The notes under the pieces are model-generated. The model did not search any database, was not told the origin of the DNA, and saw only the letters and a program-made list of their open reading frames with translations. Below are positions 60,212 to 64,000 of a DNA stretch of 64,000 bases, in pieces (position 1 is the first letter of the stretch; each line of letters starts with the position of its first letter). The position numbers were made by a program, and so were the translations under genes. The stretch is from NCBI RefSeq assembly GCF_965661665.1, contig NZ_CBFIEO010000002.1, positions 124,001 to 188,000 on the forward strand, in the 5' to 3' direction. This stretch comes from Cognatiyoonia sp965661665 (GTDB lineage Bacteria; Pseudomonadota; Alphaproteobacteria; Rhodobacterales; Rhodobacteraceae).

Positions 60212-60232
60212 CACCCCTCTACGCAAGGGGTG
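60212..60232 (+). promoter_or_regulatory. Hairpin covering the ribosome binding site of the aldo/keto reductase gene
   Basis: CACCCCT (60212-60218) is complementary to AGGGGTG (60226-60232) with a seven-base loop. The right arm contains the AAGGGG Shine-Dalgarno 6-8 bases before the ATG at 60238, so folding would hide it. The upstream run of alternating G-rich and C-rich blocks could pair elsewhere. Confidence 0.35.
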
Positions 60233-60237
60233 CACAA

Positions 60238-61281
60238 ATGCAAAAAATAATACTCGGCCGCAGCGATATTTCCGTGACAGACTGGTGCCTTGGCACGATG
60301 ACCTATGGCAACCAAACGCCAGAAGAGGACGCCCACCGCCAGATCGATATGGCGCTGGATACGGGGCTCAATTTTCTCGACACGGCAGAGATGTATCCAG
60401 TGAACCCGATCCGCGCCGAAACCGTGGGTCTGTCGGAGAAGATCGTTGGCAATTGGGTCGCCAAATCAGGCCGCCGTGATGAGGTGGTGATTGCTACGAA
60501 AGTCTCCGGCGACAACCCGGGCTGGGTGCGCGGGGGCGAAGGCTACAGTGGTGCGATGATGCGCGATGCGGTTGAAGGGTCGCTGCGCCGTTTGCAGACG
60601 GATGTGATCGACGTCTACCAGATGCATTGGCCGATGCGGGGCAGCTATATGTTCCGCCAGAACTGGACCTACGACCCCTCGCACCAAGATCGTCAGAAGA
60701 CGCTGGATCACATGCATGATGTGTTGTCCGCCTTGGGCGCGCTGGTGGCTGAGGGTAAAATTCGCAGCATTGGCATGTCGAACGAAAGCGCGTGGGGTAT
60801 GACGCGCTGGATGGATGTGGCGGAGGAACATGGCCTGCCGCGCATGGTCTCCGTCCAGAACGAATACTCTTTGATGTGCCGCCTCTATGACACCGACATG
60901 GCGGAAATGGCAGTAAATGAGGATGTGACGCTTTTGTCCTTCTCCCCGCTCGCCTGTGGGCTCTTGACGGGCAAGTATCAAGGCGGTGCGGTGCCGGATG
61001 GGAGCCGGATGTCAATCGGGCCTGAATTGGGTGGACGGATGACGCCGCGCACGCTTGAAGTTGCACAGGTCTATCTTGATCTGGCAAAGCAGCACGGGGT
61101 GGATCCGGTCCACATGGCGCTCGCTTGGCAGCAGACACGACCCTTCCCGATTTCCGCGATTTTCGGCGCGACGACGGCGGACCAACTGGCGCATATTCTT
61201 GCGGGCAAGGACGCGGTGCTGTCGGATGAGCTGTGCACTGAGATCGATCAACTGCACCGCGCGCACCCCTATCCATATTGA
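60238..61281 (+). CDS. Aldo/keto reductase (Tas-like)
   Basis: 347 residues from the ATG at 60238. The catalytic tetrad is visible: Asp48 and Tyr53 in NFLDTAEMY, Lys88 in VIATKVSG, His130 in VYQMHWP. NADPH-binding motifs LSFSPLACGLLTGKY and PISAIFGATTADQL follow. The extended loop after the first catalytic region (NQTPEEDAHRQIDMALDTGLNF) is like the Tas/YajO group of bacterial aldo/keto reductases. Substrate unknown. A hairpin may gate its translation. It lies upstream of the carnitine genes, separated by about 100 bases. Confidence 0.92.
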   Translation: MQKIILGRSDISVTDWCLGTMTYGNQTPEEDAHRQIDMALDTGLNFLDTAEMYPVNPIRAETVGLSEKIVGNWVAKSGRRDEVVIATKVSGDNPGWVRGGEGYSGAMMRDAVEGSLRRLQTDVIDVYQMHWPMRGSYMFRQNWTYDPSHQDRQKTLDHMHDVLSALGALVAEGKIRSIGMSNESAWGMTRWMDVAEEHGLPRMVSVQNEYSLMCRLYDTDMAEMAVNEDVTLLSFSPLACGLLTGKYQGGAVPDGSRMSIGPELGGRMTPRTLEVAQVYLDLAKQHGVDPVHMALAWQQTRPFPISAIFGATTADQLAHILAGKDAVLSDELCTEIDQLHRAHPYPY

Positions 61282-61378
61282 TCCCGTGTCGCTTTGCTTT
61301 CAGCGGCGGTCGAATTGAGGTGGAAGGCCAGCCTCCGGCGAAGGTATTCTGAGCGAAAGAACGTCTGGGGAGGACAGC

Positions 61379-62290
61379 ATGCCACTGGAAATGAACAGAG
61401 AGGTGTTCATCACCTGTGCGGTTACAGGATCGGGTGGAACCCAAGATCGAAGCCCGCATGTGCCACGATCCCCCAAGCAGATTGCCGAAAGCGCGATTGA
61501 AGCGGCTAAGGCGGGGGCGGCGGTGGCCCATTGCCATGTGCGCGATCCTGACACCGGCGCACCATCGCGCGATTTGGCACTCTACCGCGAAGTGACGGAC
61601 CGAATCCGCGCGGCGGAAGTGGATATTGTCCTGAACCTGACAGCGGGGATGGGCGGGGACATTGTGTTTGACGGGGTGGAGACGCCTTTGCCTCTAGCCG
61701 CTGGCACGGACATGATTGGAGCGACAGAGCGGGTCGCCCATGTCGCGGAATGTCTGCCAGAGATTTGCACGCTCGATTGCGGCACGATGAACTTTGCCGA
61801 AGCAGATTACGTCATGACCAACACGCCCGGCATGTTGACGGCGATGGGCGGGATGATGACAGAACTTGGCGTGAGGCCGGAGATTGAAGCCTTCGACACC
61901 GGTCATCTTTGGTATGCCAAGCAGCTTGTCAAAGACGGTGTTTTGGACAGCCCCGCCTTGGTGCAGCTTTGCATGGGCGTGCCGTGGGGCGCGCCGGATG
62001 ACCTCAATACCTTCATGGCTATGGTAAACAATGTGCCGGACGATTGGACGTTTTCGGCCTTTGGACTGGGCCGCAGCCAAATGCCCTACGTCGCCGCCGC
62101 CGTCCTCGCGGGCGGCAACGTGCGGGTCGGGTTGGAGGATAATCTGATGCTCGACAAAGGGGTTTTGGCGACAAACGCGCAGTTGGTCGATCGCGCGGTA
62201 GGCATTATTGAAAACCTCGGCGCGCGAGTCATTGGACCTGACGAGGTACGCCAGAAACTTGGACTGACCAAGAGGGAGCCCAGATCATGA
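61379..62290 (+). CDS. Beta-keto acid cleavage enzyme (BKACE, DUF849), probably 3-dehydrocarnitine-cleaving
   Basis: 303 residues. TIM-barrel with the zinc motif AVAHCHVRDPDTG (His51, His53), the acyl-CoA strand VDIVLNLTAGMGG, and the catalytic VRVGLEDNLMLD near the C-terminus. BKACE enzymes swap acetyl-CoA with a beta-keto acid; the DUF849 members placed next to carnitine dehydrogenase cleave 3-dehydrocarnitine to betainyl-CoA and acetoacetate. Here the gene is followed by lipocalin and a carnitine dehydrogenase with a thioesterase tail, so this role fits. AGGA precedes the ATG. Overlaps lipocalin by 4 bases. Confidence 0.9.
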   Translation: MPLEMNREVFITCAVTGSGGTQDRSPHVPRSPKQIAESAIEAAKAGAAVAHCHVRDPDTGAPSRDLALYREVTDRIRAAEVDIVLNLTAGMGGDIVFDGVETPLPLAAGTDMIGATERVAHVAECLPEICTLDCGTMNFAEADYVMTNTPGMLTAMGGMMTELGVRPEIEAFDTGHLWYAKQLVKDGVLDSPALVQLCMGVPWGAPDDLNTFMAMVNNVPDDWTFSAFGLGRSQMPYVAAAVLAGGNVRVGLEDNLMLDKGVLATNAQLVDRAVGIIENLGARVIGPDEVRQKLGLTKREPRS

Positions 62291-62835
62291 AATGGCTTGG
62301 ATGCGTTGCGTTTGTGGGGTTGAGTGGCTGTGCTGCGCTTTTTGACGAAGATGTGGGCGGACTGTTCGAGGTCTACCGCGACACCACTGTGCCAATCTCC
62401 AGCAAGGCGCTGTTTGAGTCTGAGCGCTATCTTGGCACATGGTACGAAGTGGCCCGCTATCCGGTCCCTTTTGAGGCGGGCTGTGTTGGGGTGACAGCCG
62501 AGTATGGCGCACTCTCGGACACAACGATTTCGGTCAAGAACACCTGCCGCCGCGAAGACGGCAGCGTGCGGTCCGTCATCAATGGGGAAGCTGAGATCGT
62601 TGGCCCGGGGCAGCTGAAGGTGCGCTTCCCGTCTGTTCCTTTCGGCGCGGCGGACTATTGGGTGCTTTGGGTGGATGAAGGCTACCGCACCGCTGTTGTC
62701 GGGGCGCCCAACGGACGGTCCGGTTGGATCCTGAACCGCAGCCCTGACATCCTGGCGGACCGTTTGCAGGCGGCCAAGGAGATTTTGGATTTCAATGGCT
62801 ACGACCTGGACCGTTTGATGGAAGTGCCGCAATGA
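62287..62835 (+). CDS. Lipocalin lipoprotein (Blc-like)
   Basis: 182 residues. Lipoprotein signal MKWLGCVAFVGLSGC with the lipobox LSGC, so it is probably outer-membrane anchored. The lipocalin GxW motif is in YLGTWYEVARYPVPFEAGC, followed by TAEYGALSDTTISVKNTCRREDG and DYWVLWVDEGYRTAVVG, the outer-membrane Blc pattern. Lipocalins bind lipids or hydrophobic compounds. Its place between two carnitine catabolic genes with 4-base overlaps on both sides argues that it is cotranscribed, although no known step needs it. Confidence 0.9.
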   Translation: MKWLGCVAFVGLSGCAALFDEDVGGLFEVYRDTTVPISSKALFESERYLGTWYEVARYPVPFEAGCVGVTAEYGALSDTTISVKNTCRREDGSVRSVINGEAEIVGPGQLKVRFPSVPFGAADYWVLWVDEGYRTAVVGAPNGRSGWILNRSPDILADRLQAAKEILDFNGYDLDRLMEVPQ

Positions 62836-64000
62836 CCCAGACCGTAGCGATCATTGGCGGCGGCGTCATCGGCGGCGGCTGGGCCGCGCGGTTCTTGTTG
62901 ATGGGCTGGGATGTGCAGCTTTTTGACCCCGACCCAGAGGCGGAACGCAAGATGTCCGAGGTATTGGGCAACGCGCGGCGGTCTTTGCCGGGGTTGTCAG
63001 ATGTGTCTTTGCCGCCAGAAGGCCGCTTGCGTCATTGCGCCACGATTTCGGAGGTGGCGGACGGCGCCGTCTGGATACAGGAAAGCGTGCCAGAGCGGTT
63101 GGACCTTAAGCGCAAGGTGTATCAGACGATTCAAGAGCATTGCGCGGAAGATGCGATCATTGGCTCCTCCACCAGTGGGTTCAAACCGTCAGAGCTGCAA
63201 GACTGCGCAACGCGACCCGAACAGATCGTGGTCACGCATCCGTTCAATCCGGTCTATCTGTTGCCGCTGGTTGAGCTTGTGGGGACGGCGAAAAACAGTG
63301 ACGCGTTGATCCACCGCGCGAAAGACGTCCTAACCAGCGTCGGAATGTATCCGCTGCATATCAAAGCGGAAATTGACGCCCATATCGCGGACCGGTTGCT
63401 CGAAGCTGTCTGGCGGGAATCGCTCTGGCTGGTCAAAGATGGCATCGCCACGACGGAGGAGATCGACGACGCCATCCGCTATGGTTTTGGCTTGCGCTGG
63501 GCGCAGATGGGTCTTTTTGAAACTTACCGAATCGCGGGCGGCGAAGCGGGTATGCGGCACTTTATTTCTCAGTTCGGTCCGGCGCTCAGCTGGCCGTGGA
63601 CCAAGCTGATGGATGTGCCGGAACTCACCGAGGAACTAACCAACCAAATCGCGGGGCAGTCCGATGCACAATCGGGGCATCTGAGCATTCGTGAGCTGGA
63701 GCGCGTCCGCGACAATAATTTGGTGACAATCTTGCGCGGGTTGAAGGCGCAGGATTGGGGGGCAGGGCGCATATTGAACGCGCAAGATGCGCGGGTGACG
63801 AAGATTGCGAATTCAATCGACGATGTTGCCGACCTCAGCCAACCGATCCTGACGGTGAAACGCGCGGTGCCGCTCGATTGGACCGATTACAACGGTCACA
63901 TGAACGAGGCACGCTATTTACAAGCCTTTGGCGATGCGACCGACCAGCTGATGCTGATGATCGGTTGCGATGCGGACTATATCCAAAGCGGCGGCAGCTA
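62832..64000 (+). CDS. lcdH: L-carnitine dehydrogenase fused to a betainyl-CoA thioesterase-like domain (partial, 3' end off window)
   Basis: Reads without a stop to the right edge (389 codons seen). The N-terminal 3-hydroxyacyl-CoA-dehydrogenase-type Rossmann domain starts TVAIIGGGVIGGGWAA. VTHPFNPVYLLPLVELVG and SSTSGFKPSELQDC are family markers, and the all-helical domain has GLRWAQMGLFETYRIAGG. From about residue 338 a hot-dog thioesterase begins: PILTVKRAVPLDWTDYNGHMNEARYLQAFGDATDQ. The dehydrogenase oxidises carnitine to 3-dehydrocarnitine; the thioesterase would release glycine betaine from betainyl-CoA. The arrangement fits carnitine to betaine plus acetoacetate (inference, with the BKACE step). 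Confidence 0.9.
   Translation, partial: MTQTVAIIGGGVIGGGWAARFLLMGWDVQLFDPDPEAERKMSEVLGNARRSLPGLSDVSLPPEGRLRHCATISEVADGAVWIQESVPERLDLKRKVYQTIQEHCAEDAIIGSSTSGFKPSELQDCATRPEQIVVTHPFNPVYLLPLVELVGTAKNSDALIHRAKDVLTSVGMYPLHIKAEIDAHIADRLLEAVWRESLWLVKDGIATTEEIDDAIRYGFGLRWAQMGLFETYRIAGGEAGMRHFISQFGPALSWPWTKLMDVPELTEELTNQIAGQSDAQSGHLSIRELERVRDNNLVTILRGLKAQDWGAGRILNAQDARVTKIANSIDDVADLSQPILTVKRAVPLDWTDYNGHMNEARYLQAFGDATDQLMLMIGCDADYIQSGGS

Noticed and set aside
1..64000. Stop-codon reassignment as the reason for in-frame TAG/TAA/TGA
   Set aside because: Intact genes in the window end with all three stops at their expected C-termini, for example TAG in tolQ, TAA in ruvB and TGA in pdeM-neighbourhood genes, and stops are confined to a few loci that also carry deletions and frameshifts.

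Overview
The window is a chromosomal segment of an alphaproteobacterium, most likely a Rhodobacterales (Roseobacter-group) member. The assignment rests on gene order and protein flavour: ruvC-ruvA-ruvB-(hypothetical)-ybgC-tolQRAB-pal-cpoB-tilS-ftsH, lysC-ptsP, tldD beside ctaC-ctaB-(small protein)-ctaG-ctaE-surf1-thrC-M16 protease, a MetG with an FSTS-type KMSKS loop, and a lysine/alanine-rich TopA tail. The DNA is moderately GC-rich, intergenic gaps are short, and many genes overlap by 4 bases (ATGA or TTGA). I saw no tRNA, rRNA, IS element, integrase, phage gene or CRISPR array.

Layout. 1-9156: decayed methyltransferase and LysR remnants, fructose-6-phosphate aldolase/transaldolase, priA, a broken DHDPS-family gene, a VOC-plus-double-cupin protein, a broken type II NADH dehydrogenase, an MFS carrier and msrA. 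9215-22865: prmA, a frameshifted small membrane protein, a DUF1127 protein, the Holliday-junction operon ruvCAB, the Tol-Pal envelope operon, tilS and ftsH. 22958-26383: MOSC protein and the one-carbon pair fhs-folD. 26447-32503 (minus strand): PdeM nuclease, ligase-associated DEXH helicase, a 6PGDH-type oxidoreductase, a wrecked AAA ATPase and a 3-oxoacid CoA-transferase pair. 32568-36956: a 50-bp perfect palindrome, topA, a dprA stub and tldD. 37149-46081: cytochrome oxidase subunits II and III with assembly factors, SURF1, thrC, M16 protease, GNAT and an FAD-linked 2-hydroxyacid dehydrogenase. 46078-51272: apt-mtnP purine/methylthioadenosine salvage, SulP transporter, flavin reductase, GNAT, EcsC. 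51227-60071: ptsP, lysC, DUF1178, NUDIX, histone-deacetylase-like hydrolase, waaA, metG. 60238-64000: aldo/keto reductase and the start of a carnitine-catabolism operon (BKACE cleavage enzyme, lipocalin lipoprotein, carnitine dehydrogenase-thioesterase fusion that runs off the right edge).

The most striking property is active gene decay amid intact housekeeping genes. Seven loci are broken: methyltransferase (frameshift, truncated), LysR (nonsense, truncated), DHDPS family (two nonsense codons, one exactly at the Schiff-base lysine), NDH-2 (frameshift plus late nonsense), a small membrane protein (frameshift), an AAA ATPase (four nonsense codons, N-terminus missing) and dprA (nonsense, frameshift, only the last ~65 codons left). 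Several carry two or more independent lesions, so sequencing error alone is a poor explanation.

The second notable item is the 50-bp perfect palindrome upstream of the CoA-transferase genes, whose TGC-rich half-sites resemble operators of polyhydroxyalkanoate regulators of the PhaR type. No wholly new multi-gene system stood out. The decay cluster, the palindrome and the pared-down helicase/PdeM repair module are the items most worth following.
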